Assembly: GCF_026125785.1 (NCBI RefSeq)
Contig: NZ_JAHCKL010000009.1
Coordinates: 1-64,000 of the forward strand
Direction of reading: 5' to 3'
DNA from: Hydrogenophaga sp.
Lineage (GTDB): Bacteria > Pseudomonadota > Gammaproteobacteria > Burkholderiales > Burkholderiaceae_C
DNA length: 64,000 bases
Positions 29,801 through 38,686 of this stretch are shown one piece after another (within the stretch, counting starts at the first letter, position 1; each line of letters begins with the position of its first letter). A model generated the notes under the pieces. That model worked only from the letters and a program-made list of their open reading frames with translations. It was not told where the DNA came from and made no database searches. The position numbers were made by a program, and so were the translations under genes.

Positions 29801-31617
29801 CAGATCACCGAGTCCCAGGGGGCGGACAGCCGCACCGCCGCGTTGATGATGCCCACCATCGAGTAGGTCTGCGGGAAATTGCCCCACATCTCGCCCGTGG
29901 TGGCGTGGGTGTCTTCCGACAGCATGCCCAGCGGGTTGCGCGCGGCCAGCATGGTCTCGAAGATGGCGCGCGCCTCGTCCGCGCGGCCAATGCGCGCCAG
30001 TGCGTCGATGCGCCAGAACGTGCAGATGTTGAAGGCGGTCTCCGGCTTGCCGAAATCGTCGGCGGCTTCGTAGCGGCGCATGTAGGGGCCGTCGCACAGG
30101 TGCGCTTCCAGCGCGGCCAGGGTGGCGATGAAGCGCGGGTCGCGGGGGTCGATCAGGCCGACCTCGGCCATCAGCAGCACGCTGGCGTCCAGGTCGCGGC
30201 CGCCGAAACTCTCCACGAAAGCCTGCCGCTCCTCGTTCCAGGACTCCCGCAGAATGCGTTCGCGCATGGTGTCGGCATGTTGCTGCCAGTGGCTGGCGCG
30301 CTCGGGCAGCGCCAGGGTGCGCGCGATCTTGGCCAGGCGGTCGCAGGCGGCCCAGCACATCAGCGCCGAGCTGGTGTGCACCCGCGCACGCGTGCGCAGT
30401 TCCCACATGCCGGCGTCGGGCTTGTCGTACACGCGCACGGCCTGCTCGCCCACGGCTTCCAGCCGCTCGAAGTCGGCTCGCCCCGCCGGTCGCAGCAGGC
30501 GTTGGTCGTGAAAGGCCTGTGCCTCGGCCAGCACGATGTTGCCGTAGACGTCGTGCTGGAAATGTTCCTGCGCCTGGTTGCCCACGCGCACCGGCCCCAT
30601 GCCCCGGTAGCCGGGCAGCGTGTCGCAGAGGCGCTCGGGCAGTTCGCGTTCCAGCCCGATGCCGTGCAGCGGCTGCACATGGCCGCCGCCCGCGCCCACC
30701 ACCACATTGGTGAGCCAGCGCAGGTAGTCCTCCATGGTGCCCACCTCGGCCAGGCTGTTGAGCGCGCGCACCACGAAGAAGGCGTCGCGCAGCCAGCAGT
30801 AGCGGTAGTCCCAGTTGCGCTGCGTGCCCGGCGCCTCGGGGATGCTGGTGGTCATGGCGGCCACGATGGCGCCGGTGTCCTCAAAGAGCGAGAGCTTGAG
30901 CGTGATGGCCGCGCGGATCACGGCGTCCTGCCATTCGAGCGGCAGCGCCAGCCGCTGGCTCCAGCCGCGCCAGTAGGCCAGCGTCTCCTGCTCGAAATGC
31001 CGCGCGGTGTCGCCCACGCCGTCCTGCAGGGTCTCGTCGGGGCCGAGCAGGAAGTTGTGTTCGCGGGTCAGCAGAAAGGGCTGGCGCGCAAGCAGGTGGC
31101 TGATCGATGCATCCGTCTGCAGGCGCAAGGTCTGCTGCTCGCCGACGTACCGGATGTGGTTGCTGCCCGAGGTGATGGTGGGTGGCAGGCGGCCCCAGTC
31201 GAAACGTGGCGAGATGTTCACGCGGATGCGTGGCGTGCCCTTGAGCGGCCGGATGCGCCGCACCAGCATGGTGGGCCGGAAAAAACGGCCCCGAGAGGGA
31301 AACCGCGGCGCGAAATCCGTGATGGCCAGGCCTTGGCCTTGTTCGTCCCAGAGTTCGGTGACCAGCACGGCGGTGTTCGGCTCGTAGTACTGGCGCGTTT
31401 CGGCCAGGTTCTCGATCTCGATGGCGAAAGCCCCGTGGTCCGGCTGCTGGCCGCCCAGCAGCGCGTGAAACACCGGGTCGCCGTCGAAACGCGGGAGGCA
31501 GCACCACACCACGCGCCCTTGGGGGTCGATCAGCGCGCTGATGGCGCAGTTGCCCACCATGCCCAGCGACAGCGAGGCTGCCGCGGGCGGGGCGAAACCC
31601 GTTGGCTCGTGGTTCAT
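29800..31617 (-). CDS. GH15-family glycoside hydrolase (glucoamylase/trehalase-like)
   Basis: The 605-aa protein. It has an N-terminal beta domain (MVGNCAISALIDPQGRVVWCCLPRFDGDPVF) and an (alpha/alpha)6 barrel (GTQRNWDYRYCWLRDAFFV; later GLIDPRDPRF and FNICTFWRIDALARIG). Bacterial members cut alpha-glucans or trehalose. Being sandwiched between otsB and otsA with overlapping codons on both sides (ATGA and TGATG), it should work on trehalose or on related glucans; degrading the product of its own operon would be odd, so its substrate is worth testing. Confidence 0.9.
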
Positions 31618-32354
31618 GGGGCGGTGTCCTCCTGGATCAGGTTGTCCGCCAGCCAGGCGCGCAGGGCTTCGGGACTGGCGCAACGGTGGCGCGCGATGCT
31701 CGTACCGGCGCCGACCTTGATGCCCGCGCCACCCAGGCGCTGCACCACGCCGAAGCCGGCCTCGTCGGTGACGTCGTCACCCGCGAACAGCGGTTCACGC
31801 CCGGCGAAGGGTGTCTCCCGCATGAAGGCCTCGATCGCCAGCCCCTTGTTCACGCGCGAGGGCTTGACCTCGATCACGGCCTTGCCATGCAGCAACTGCA
31901 AATGGGCATCGTTGCCCACCGCGCGTTCCAGCGTGTCCAGGCACGCGGCCTCCAGTGCCGGCGCCAGGCGAAAGTGCAGTGCCACCGACGTGCGCTTGTG
32001 CTCGACCAGCAGGCCTTCATGGCGCGCCGCGAGCTCGCGCGCGGCCCGCAGCACGCGCAGCAGCCCGACCGGCTCGGGTTCCGTGAAAAGTCCATGGGAC
32101 GACTGGCGCACCGAGCCATGCTCGAACGCCGCTGGCCAGCGCCAGGGCGACAGCATGGGCTCGATGTCCTCGCGCGCGCGGCCTGTCACCAGCGCAAGCG
32201 CGCCGTGCAGCCGTTCGTGCAGCCGGTCCAGCAGGGGCACCAGTTCCCGGGGGATCACCACCGCATCGGGCCGCAGGGCCAGGTCGGCAAGGGTTCCATC
32301 GAAGTCCAGAAACAGCGCCGAGCGGTCTGTCAGCAGTCTGGGGAGTGTGCTCAT
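31614..32354 (-). CDS. otsB: Trehalose-6-phosphate phosphatase
   Basis: The 246-aa HAD phosphatase removes phosphate from trehalose-6-phosphate. HAD motif I is FLDFDGTLADL (Asp17, Asp19), motif II LVTGR, and the C-terminal motif LFAGDDVTDEAGF. First gene of the otsB-GH15-otsA operon; its stop overlaps the start of the next gene (ATGA). The upstream spacer to cca is 95 bp with no clear promoter that I could pick. Confidence 0.96.
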   Translation of the reverse strand: MSTLPRLLTDRSALFLDFDGTLADLALRPDAVVIPRELVPLLDRLHERLHGALALVTGRAREDIEPMLSPWRWPAAFEHGSVRQSSHGLFTEPEPVGLLRVLRAARELAARHEGLLVEHKRTSVALHFRLAPALEAACLDTLERAVGNDAHLQLLHGKAVIEVKPSRVNKGLAIEAFMRETPFAGREPLFAGDDVTDEAGFGVVQRLGGAGIKVGAGTSIARHRCASPEALRAWLADNLIQEDTAP

Positions 32355-32449
32355 CGAACTCCCAACCGTAACAGACTTGGTGCCGTTGCCGCGCGTGCAC
32401 CGGATTTGCCCGACCCATGTACTGCGGGACTGCGGGCCGCCCGCCGCGT

Positions 32450-33730
32450 TCAGTGCACCAGGTCGGTGCGCAGGCCGCCGGCCACCGCGTGCACGCGCGC
32501 CTGGTGGATGCGCTCTCCCACCTGGGCACCACCCAGGCCATCGGCCTGCGCCTGCGCGGCCACGGCCGCCGTGTCGACCGACAGCGCCAGAGACAAGGCC
32601 TGCGCCAGCCTGCGGCCCTGCGGGTAGTCGCGTGCCTCGTGGCCCAGGCGGCCGCGCGCATCGCACTCGCAGGCCAGCAGCACCTCATGGAAGCGCTCGG
32701 GTTTGCGCAGGGCATCGCAGCGTTCAAGCAGGCGCACCAGCGCGGCGGCACCGAAGTCGCCGCTGCGGTGGATGTTGCCGTGTTCGCGCGCCACCACATC
32801 GGCCAGTTCTTTGCATGCGGTCGGTACGCGCAGGCGTTCACAGACGGCCTTGAGCAGGCGTGCGCTGCGCTCCTCGTGGCCGATGTGGCGTGGCAATACA
32901 TCCGCCGGCGTGGTGCCTTTGCCCAGGTCGTGTCCCAGGCAGGCAAAGCGCACGGGCAGGCTGGCGCCCAGCCGCGCGCTCATGTCCAGCACCATCATCA
33001 GGTGCACCCCGGTGTCGATCTCGGGGTGGTAGTCCGGCCGCTGCGGCACGCCCCAGAGCCGGTCGACTTCGGGCAACAGGCGCCGCAGCGCACCGCACGC
33101 GCGCAGCACTTCGAACAGGCGGCTGGGGCGCTGCTCCATCAGGCCGCGCGCCAGTTCCTGCCACACACGCTCGGCCACCAGGTGATCGACCTCGCCGTCG
33201 GCCACCATGCGCCGCATCAGGTCCATCGTTTCGGGGGCCACGGTGAAGTCGGGAAATCGTGCCGCGAAGCGCGCCAGGCGCAGGATGCGGACGGGATCTT
33301 CCGCGAACGCGCCGGTCACGTGCCGCAGCACGCCGGCCTGCAGGTCACGCAGGCCGCCATGCGGGTCGATCAGCGGCGCGCGCGCCGGATCGTCCGCGTG
33401 CTCGGCGGCCACGGCCATGGCGTTGATGGTGAGGTCGCGGCGCGCCAGATCGTCCTCCAGCGTGACGCCGGGCTCGGTGTGGAAGGCAAACCCATGGTAG
33501 CCGGGAGCCGTCTTGCGCTCGGTGCGCGCCAGCGCGTGTTCCTCTCGTGTGACCGGGTGCAGGAAGACCGGAAAATCCCGTCCCACCGGCAGAAAACCCG
33601 CCGCCGCCATCGCTTCGGGTGTGGCGCCCACCACCACCCAGTCTCGGTCCGCGTGCGAGGCCGCACGCGCGGCATCGGCCTGCGCCATCAGCGCGTCCCG
33701 CACCGCGCCGCCCACGAGATAGATCTTCAT
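32450..33730 (-). CDS. cca: CCA-adding enzyme (multifunctional tRNA nucleotidyltransferase)
   Basis: The 426-aa enzyme adds CCA to tRNA 3' ends. It starts MKIYLVGGAVRDALM (nucleotidyltransferase G-motif), has the DxD-type metal motif (RDWVVVG), RRDLTINAMAV and EDPVRILRLARFAARF. The C-terminal HD domain is complete (ACLGHDLGKGTTP ... HIGHEERSARL), so it may also have the phosphatase/2'-phosphodiesterase activity of long-form Cca. Confidence 0.96.
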   Translation of the reverse strand: MKIYLVGGAVRDALMAQADAARAASHADRDWVVVGATPEAMAAAGFLPVGRDFPVFLHPVTREEHALARTERKTAPGYHGFAFHTEPGVTLEDDLARRDLTINAMAVAAEHADDPARAPLIDPHGGLRDLQAGVLRHVTGAFAEDPVRILRLARFAARFPDFTVAPETMDLMRRMVADGEVDHLVAERVWQELARGLMEQRPSRLFEVLRACGALRRLLPEVDRLWGVPQRPDYHPEIDTGVHLMMVLDMSARLGASLPVRFACLGHDLGKGTTPADVLPRHIGHEERSARLLKAVCERLRVPTACKELADVVAREHGNIHRSGDFGAAALVRLLERCDALRKPERFHEVLLACECDARGRLGHEARDYPQGRRLAQALSLALSVDTAAVAAQAQADGLGGAQVGERIHQARVHAVAGGLRTDLVH

Positions 33731-33799
33731 GCGGCGAGTGTAGGTGCATCGAAACCGGCGCCCTGGGAGCGATCGGGCACCCCAGGCAGGCCCCGGGGC

Positions 33800-34489
33800 C
33801 TACCTTCCCAGGCGGTACGGCTCGTCGAAGGGGATGAAGTCCTGCTCGGCCAGGGCCTCATCGATCCAGGCCTTGACACCCGGCAGCGTGCTCACGCGCT
33901 CCACATAGGCCGCGAGGTCGGCGGGCAGCGGCAGCTCGTAGGTGCGCAGCCGCATGCAGACCGGCGCGAAGTAGGCGTCGGCGATGGTGAAGTCGCCGAA
34001 CAGCAGAGCGCCGGCGGGTTGCGCGGCCAGCAGCTCGCTCCACAGGCCGCACAGCCGCGCGACGTCGGCGCGCACGGCGGCCTGGTCACGCCAGACCAGG
34101 CGACCGATGTCGGGCAGCGAAGCCTCGATGTTCATGGGGCAATGGTTGCGCAGCGCGGAGAAGCCGCTGTGCATTTCCGCGCAGACGCTGCGCGCGCGGG
34201 CCCGTGCGCGCACGTCGGTGGGCCAGAGGTGGTGTTCGGGGAAGCGTTCGGCCAGGTACTCGGCAATCGCCAGTGTGTCCCACACGGCAAAGCCGTCGTC
34301 CACCAGCACCGGGACCTTGCCCACCGGCGAGATGGCGCGCAGGTGCTTCTTGAACGTGGAATCGGACTCGAAGGAGTCGAAGCGCACCATGACCTCGTCG
34401 AACGGGATGCCCGCCTGTTTCAGGAGCACCCAGGGCCGCATGGACCAGGACGAGTAGTTCTTGTTGCCGATGTAGAGCTGCAATGCCAT
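33800..34489 (-). CDS. Glutathione S-transferase family protein
   Basis: The 229-aa protein with an N-terminal thioredoxin-like domain (IGNKNYSSWSMRPWVLLKQ, with the possible catalytic Ser in YSSW; then VGKVPVLVDDGFAVWDTLAIAEYL) and an all-alpha C-terminal domain (FGDFTIADAYFAPV). Cytosolic, with unknown substrate. A hairpin at 34488-34514 covers its Shine-Dalgarno (AAGGAGG) and start codon. Confidence 0.9.
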   Translation of the reverse strand: MALQLYIGNKNYSSWSMRPWVLLKQAGIPFDEVMVRFDSFESDSTFKKHLRAISPVGKVPVLVDDGFAVWDTLAIAEYLAERFPEHHLWPTDVRARARARSVCAEMHSGFSALRNHCPMNIEASLPDIGRLVWRDQAAVRADVARLCGLWSELLAAQPAGALLFGDFTIADAYFAPVCMRLRTYELPLPADLAAYVERVSTLPGVKAWIDEALAEQDFIPFDEPYRLGR

Positions 34490-34514
34490 GAGGTCCTCCT
34501 TGGGGGGACCTCAT
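34488..34514 (-). promoter_or_regulatory. Inverted repeat covering ribosome binding site and start of the GST gene
   Basis: A perfect 9-bp inverted repeat (ATGAGGTCC at 34488-34496 and its complement at 34506-34514) with a 9-nt loop. On the transcript the downstream arm holds the end of the AAGGAGG Shine-Dalgarno and all but the last base of the start codon, so a folded hairpin would hide the ribosome binding site. Whether it folds in the cell is an inference. Confidence 0.45.
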
Positions 34515-34581
34515 GTTAGTGCGGGTCGCACCGGTGATTGATGCGCATGCGCGGCCTCATTGATGAGCTGAGGCCGGCGGT

Positions 34582-34926
34582 TCAGGCGTACTTTTCAAGG
34601 ATGCGCGTCGAGCGCTCGACTTCGCGGAAGGTGTCCACCTCGGAAGGGGAGGCGGAGACGGCCTCCATCACCGAGCAGGCCATCATGCGGTAGAAGGCCT
34701 TGTCCATGGCCTTGCGCGCGGCCGACATCTGCTGCGCGATGTCCTCGCAAGGCCTGCCGGAGTCCACCATTTCGATCAGGCCGCGCACCTGACCTTCGAT
34801 GCGCTTGAGCCGGTTGATGACCTCGCGCTGGTGTTCGGTGCGGAAATGTGCCCTGGCGGACGCACCGGCGCTGACCAGCGGTCGGGCGGCAAGGGGCAGT
34901 GGGCTCGGGATGAAGCTGGCGGTCAT
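34582..34926 (-). CDS. CsoR/FrmR-family repressor with atypical ligand set
   Basis: The 114-aa all-helical DNA-binding protein of the CsoR/RcnR/FrmR group. The family core is HQREVINRLKRIEGQVRGLIEM, which gives the DNA-binding Arg/Lys face. Cys60 (GRPCEDI) is the first ligand position, but the usual later His and Cys are replaced by Ser and Ala; instead Cys84 lies in MMACS, one residue before the usual His position. It could sense a thiol-reactive signal (persulfide, formaldehyde) or a metal in a new way. A ~30-residue N-terminal extension precedes the core. An inverted repeat lies upstream (34948-34990). Confidence 0.82.
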   Translation of the reverse strand: MTASFIPSPLPLAARPLVSAGASARAHFRTEHQREVINRLKRIEGQVRGLIEMVDSGRPCEDIAQQMSAARKAMDKAFYRMMACSVMEAVSASPSEVDTFREVERSTRILEKYA

Positions 34927-34947
34927 GGTCTCTCCTGTCGGTTGAAA

Positions 34948-34990
34948 GTATTCGTTTCTGGCACGGCGGCGAAGTGTGCCAAACAAATAC
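34948..34990. promoter_or_regulatory. Inverted repeat upstream of the CsoR-like gene (operator candidate)
   Basis: GTATTCGTTTCTGGCAC at 34948-34964 pairs with GTGCCAAACAAATAC at 34976-34990, with one mismatch and a 2-nt bulge around an 11-nt centre. It lies 22 bp ahead of the CsoR-like start codon. This is where an autoregulatory operator would be; alternatively it forms an RNA hairpin in the leader. Confidence 0.4.
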
Positions 34991-35021
34991 CTCACCCGGG
35001 TCAGTTGGAGACCGATCTGTT

Positions 35022-35975
35022 TTATCGGCGGGCCGAATAGCGGAAATCGAGCAACCGACTGCGGCCGCCGCGGTGGCCCAGGTAGGTCGGCGCGATGGTG
35101 CGCAGGCTGGCCGCCTCGATGCCGAGGGAGGACAGCCCGGGCCACTGGTTGGTGGCGACGTTGTCCACCGACATCGAATCCAGGTTGTCGCGACTCACCA
35201 AGGGCTCGCCGGGCAGCCGTTCCATGACGGCCGCCTGCAGGCGGGCCAGGAAGCCGGGCAGGGGCAGCACGGCGCGCTGCCGGCTGCCCAGTCGGCCGGC
35301 GAGCCGCACGAGTTCGGCCAGCGTGAAGATCTCTGGGCCCGCGCATTCGAAGGTCTGTCCGATGCTGCTCATGGGCAGGCCCTGGTCGATCAGGCTGGCG
35401 ACGATGGCGCTGGCCACGTCTTCCACCCACACCGGTTGGAACTGGGCGCCCGCGCAGGCCAGCGGCACGATGGGCAGGCCAGCTTGCAGCCGGGCAAACA
35501 GGTTGAGGAAGCGATCGCCGTCGCCAAAGATCACGCTGGGCCGAAGGATGGTGAGCTGGAGTGCGGAGGCCCGCAGAACCTCTTCGCCGCGCGCCTTGCT
35601 GCGCAGGTAGTGCGATGGGCCGTCTAGGCTGGCGCCCAGCGCGCTCACATGGACCAGCCTGCACTGGCCATCGGCCGTGCAGGCTTCGGCCAGCGACAGG
35701 GGCAGCTCCACATGAACCCGTTCGAAGTCGGCCTCGCCGCCGTGCAGGATGGCCACCAGGTTGACGGCCGCATCGTGGCCGTCGAGCAGCCTGAGCAACT
35801 GGCCAGGGTCGTGCACGTCGGCCTCGATCACGGTGACCCGGGGCAGGTGCTGCACAGGGGCCGCATTGGCCATGCGGCGCGTGGGGACGGTGATGCGCCA
35901 GCCCTGGCGGTGCAGCTTTTCGCACACGTGGCGGCCCAGGAAACCGGTGCCGCCGAGCACGAGGACGTTCTTCAT
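35022..35975 (-). CDS. NDUFA9-like NAD(P)-binding protein (atypical SDR)
   Basis: The 317-aa extended/atypical SDR. The Rossmann start is VLVLGGTGFLGRHVCEKL; SALGASLDGPSHYLRSKARGE carries the Y-x-x-x-K-like pair, and VEDVASAIVASL and FECAGPEIFTLAELVRLAG are typical of the complex I NDUFA9/UbiH-associated group. Bacterial members are linked to ubiquinone or complex I assembly, but the role here is unknown. It follows the lytic transglycosylase gene on the same strand, 14 bp away. Confidence 0.85.
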   Translation of the reverse strand: MKNVLVLGGTGFLGRHVCEKLHRQGWRITVPTRRMANAAPVQHLPRVTVIEADVHDPGQLLRLLDGHDAAVNLVAILHGGEADFERVHVELPLSLAEACTADGQCRLVHVSALGASLDGPSHYLRSKARGEEVLRASALQLTILRPSVIFGDGDRFLNLFARLQAGLPIVPLACAGAQFQPVWVEDVASAIVASLIDQGLPMSSIGQTFECAGPEIFTLAELVRLAGRLGSRQRAVLPLPGFLARLQAAVMERLPGEPLVSRDNLDSMSVDNVATNQWPGLSSLGIEAASLRTIAPTYLGHRGGRSRLLDFRYSARR

Positions 35976-35989
35976 GGCGGGCCCTTTCT

Positions 35990-38011
35990 TCAGGGCAGGT
36001 CGCGGTTGATGGCCTGTGCGGTCTGGTCGCGCGGGCCCACGGTGCCCAGGCGTTCGCGCAGCGACTGCGGGCGCCCGCTGAGGATGGCCGCGTAGTGAAC
36101 CGTATTCGCCAGCACGCGCTTGACGTAGTCACGGGTCTCGTCGAACGGGATGTTCTCGGCCCAGATCTCACCCGGCAGCGCGGGGCCATTGCGCCAGGCG
36201 CGCGGGCGGCTGGGGCCGGCGTTGTACGCCGCGGCCGCCATGGGCAGGGAGCCTTCGAAGTCGTCCAGCGCGAACTTCAGGTACGCGGTTCCGATGAGGA
36301 TGTTGATGTCGCGGTCGGTGATCTGCCCTGGCCTGAAGTCGGTCAGGCCGATCTTGCGCGCGGTCCAGCGTGCGGTGGCGGGCATCACCTGCATCAGGCC
36401 CGAAGCGCCCACGCCGGACCGGGCCTCGGTGACGAAACGGCTTTCCTGGCGGATCAGTCCGTAGACGTAGGCCGGATCGAGGCCGATCTCCCGTGCGCGC
36501 GCCACCACCTGCTCGCGGTGCGGCATCGGAAAACGCTGCGCATGGTGCAGGGCATCGGGCGTGCGTTCGCTGGTGTTGATGCAGCGGTCCCACAACTCGT
36601 TGCGGCAGGCCAGGTCGGCGGCGGCCAGCAGTTCGCGTTCGCCCAGCCCGCCGGGGGTGTGCAGGGCGATGGTGTAGTTCCACTCGCGCACGCCCTCGCT
36701 GCGCAGGCCCAGCCGGATGGCCGCCAGGGCACGGCGCAGGCCGGGGTCGTTCTGTGCCGCGGCCACCTCCTCGCTGCTCAACGGGGCGGGCGGGGGCGGC
36801 TCGACGATGGGGCGGCCCAGCGCTTCCATGGCCAGCATCTCGTAGAAGCCGCGCGGTGCCGCAATGGACTCCAGCAGCGCAGTCGCCTGCGCCGTGGCGG
36901 CGGCGGCGTCGGGCTGGCGCAGCTCCTGGATCGCGCGGGCGCGCCAGTACACCCAGGTGGATTCGTTGCGCTGGGCCTCGCTCATGGCGGCCACCGCGTC
37001 GCGCACGTGGCCCCAGGCGCCGGCCCGCAGGGCGGCGCGCGCCTTCCAGGCCAGGTGGTCGTCGTGCATGTAGCGGTCTTCGCCGTTGGCGAAGTAGGCC
37101 AGCGCCTCGGGTTGCAGGCGCTGGGCGGCACGTTTGCCGACCACCCCCCACACCCAACTGCGCTCCTCCTTGGTGAGCTGGGTCTTCCAGCGCAGGTGGT
37201 CCAGCTCCAGCGCCGCCGCTGCAGGGTCGTTGGCGGCCAGGCGGATGAGGGCCAGCGTCACCAGTTCCTTGGTGCGTGGCCGGATCGCGGTGAGCTTTTC
37301 GTCGAGGTACTTGGCCGGATCGGCGCTGATCTGGTCCACGATGGCCGCCCAGTCGGCATCGAGCAGGGCCACGGCCTGGCTGGCCACCCGTGGCCGACCG
37401 GACTCCATGGCCAGGCGGGCCCGCAGCCAGGCCGCTTCGGGTTTGAGCTGGCCGCTGGCCAGCAGGGCCTGTGCCGCGGTGGCGCAGCCATCGTCGGTGT
37501 CTCGCTGGGCCAGCCAGTTGGCCTGCACCTGCGCGGCGGCGGCTTCGGGCGCCAGCCGGCCGGCGGCGGCGTCGAGCATCAGGCCGTAGCAGCGGACCTG
37601 GCGATCGTCGCGCATGCGGAAGCGGGGCAGTTCGGTTTCGAAGGTGCGCCAGTCGCGCGCCTTGCCCAGCACCAGCAGCCAGTCGTTGCGCAGCCGGTCT
37701 TCCCAGTAGGTGCCGGCCATGCGGTCGAGTGCCGCCCGAACCTGAGCCGCGCCAGCGGTTTCCAGGCGGGGCTTGGTGTCCCAGTAGATCGCCAGCGGCT
37801 CCAGCGTGTGGCCGCGCAGGGCCGGCAGCAGGCTGGCCATCTGGGCCGTGTTGTTGCGCCGGAAGGCGTCGCGCATGTTCAGCAGCGTGTCGTCGCCGCC
37901 GGTCTGTGCCCAGGCGGTGCAGGCTTGCAACAGTGTCGCGGCCATAATGAGCCGGACGCCCTGCTTGATGCGGTGTTCGATCCCTTGCGTCATGCCAACA
38001 ACCCGTTTCAT
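35990..38011 (-). CDS. Soluble lytic murein transglycosylase (Slt70-like)
   Basis: The 673-aa periplasmic exo-lytic transglycosylase. It has a signal/lipoprotein-like N-terminus (AATLLQACTAWAQT), a long helical superhelix, and a C-terminal SLT domain with catalytic Glu523 in RQESRF and then GLMQVMPATARW and AYNAGPSRP. Two ATGs are possible, at 38011 and 37993; both leave under 30 bp to the divergent ATG of the cyclo-ligase gene at 38021. Confidence 0.92.
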   Translation of the reverse strand: MKRVVGMTQGIEHRIKQGVRLIMAATLLQACTAWAQTGGDDTLLNMRDAFRRNNTAQMASLLPALRGHTLEPLAIYWDTKPRLETAGAAQVRAALDRMAGTYWEDRLRNDWLLVLGKARDWRTFETELPRFRMRDDRQVRCYGLMLDAAAGRLAPEAAAAQVQANWLAQRDTDDGCATAAQALLASGQLKPEAAWLRARLAMESGRPRVASQAVALLDADWAAIVDQISADPAKYLDEKLTAIRPRTKELVTLALIRLAANDPAAAALELDHLRWKTQLTKEERSWVWGVVGKRAAQRLQPEALAYFANGEDRYMHDDHLAWKARAALRAGAWGHVRDAVAAMSEAQRNESTWVYWRARAIQELRQPDAAAATAQATALLESIAAPRGFYEMLAMEALGRPIVEPPPPAPLSSEEVAAAQNDPGLRRALAAIRLGLRSEGVREWNYTIALHTPGGLGERELLAAADLACRNELWDRCINTSERTPDALHHAQRFPMPHREQVVARAREIGLDPAYVYGLIRQESRFVTEARSGVGASGLMQVMPATARWTARKIGLTDFRPGQITDRDINILIGTAYLKFALDDFEGSLPMAAAAYNAGPSRPRAWRNGPALPGEIWAENIPFDETRDYVKRVLANTVHYAAILSGRPQSLRERLGTVGPRDQTAQAINRDLP

Positions 38012-38020
38012 GTGCTGATT

Positions 38021-38671
38021 ATGGACAACAAAGACGGCCAGAGTTCCCCTGAAAAGCCCACGCGCCCGGCCGAAGGATCGACGGCTGTTCTGAAGGCTGA
38101 GTGGCGCAAGGCCCTGATCGAAAAACGACAGGGACTGGCCGACCGCAACCTGCGCAACGACTTGCTGCAGCGCGTCATGCGCGTCTGGCTCATCCACCGG
38201 CCCGACACCATCATCGGCGCCTATTGGCCGATCAAGGGCGAGTTCGACCCGTTGCCGGCCCTGTTCCGCTGGCAGGAGGCGGGGCTGGAGGAGGACGCCC
38301 AGAGCGCCGCGCGCCACCGGCGCATCGGCCTGCCGGTCGTCAACAAGATCGACAAGACCCTGACGTTCTACACCTGGTACCCCGGCTGCCCGATGGAGGA
38401 GGACGCCTATGGCATTCCCAAGCCCAAGGACACCGAGATCGTCCAGCCCACGCTGATCTTCGTGCCTTGCGTGGGTTACGGCCCGGGGGGCTACCGGCTG
38501 GGCTATGGAGGCGGCTTCTACGACCGCACGCTGGCCAGCCTGCAGCCCAAGCCCTTCACTGTCGGGCTGGGCTACGACTTCGGCCTGGTCCCGGAGCTGG
38601 AGCCTGAGCCGCACGACGTACCGCTGGACGCCATCCTGACCGACACCGGGGTGCAGTGGTCACGCCGCTGA
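38021..38671 (+). CDS. 5-formyltetrahydrofolate cyclo-ligase
   Basis: The 216-aa enzyme (ygfA/FAU1 family) turns 5-formyl-THF into 5,10-methenyl-THF with ATP. LKAEWRKALIEKRQGL opens the conserved core, the C-terminal signature GYGPGGYRLGYGGGFYDRTL carries the phosphate-binding glycines, and LDAILTDTGV ends it. The N-terminal ~25 residues form a Ser/Pro-rich extension. Divergent from the lytic transglycosylase, sharing almost no upstream space. Confidence 0.93.
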   Translation: MDNKDGQSSPEKPTRPAEGSTAVLKAEWRKALIEKRQGLADRNLRNDLLQRVMRVWLIHRPDTIIGAYWPIKGEFDPLPALFRWQEAGLEEDAQSAARHRRIGLPVVNKIDKTLTFYTWYPGCPMEEDAYGIPKPKDTEIVQPTLIFVPCVGYGPGGYRLGYGGGFYDRTLASLQPKPFTVGLGYDFGLVPELEPEPHDVPLDAILTDTGVQWSRR

Positions 38672-38686
38672 GGCGCGCGCTCGTCG

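Noticed and set aside
29905-32853. A 982-codon open frame on the + strand
   Set aside because: Antisense to the GH15, otsB and cca genes; no domain recognised.
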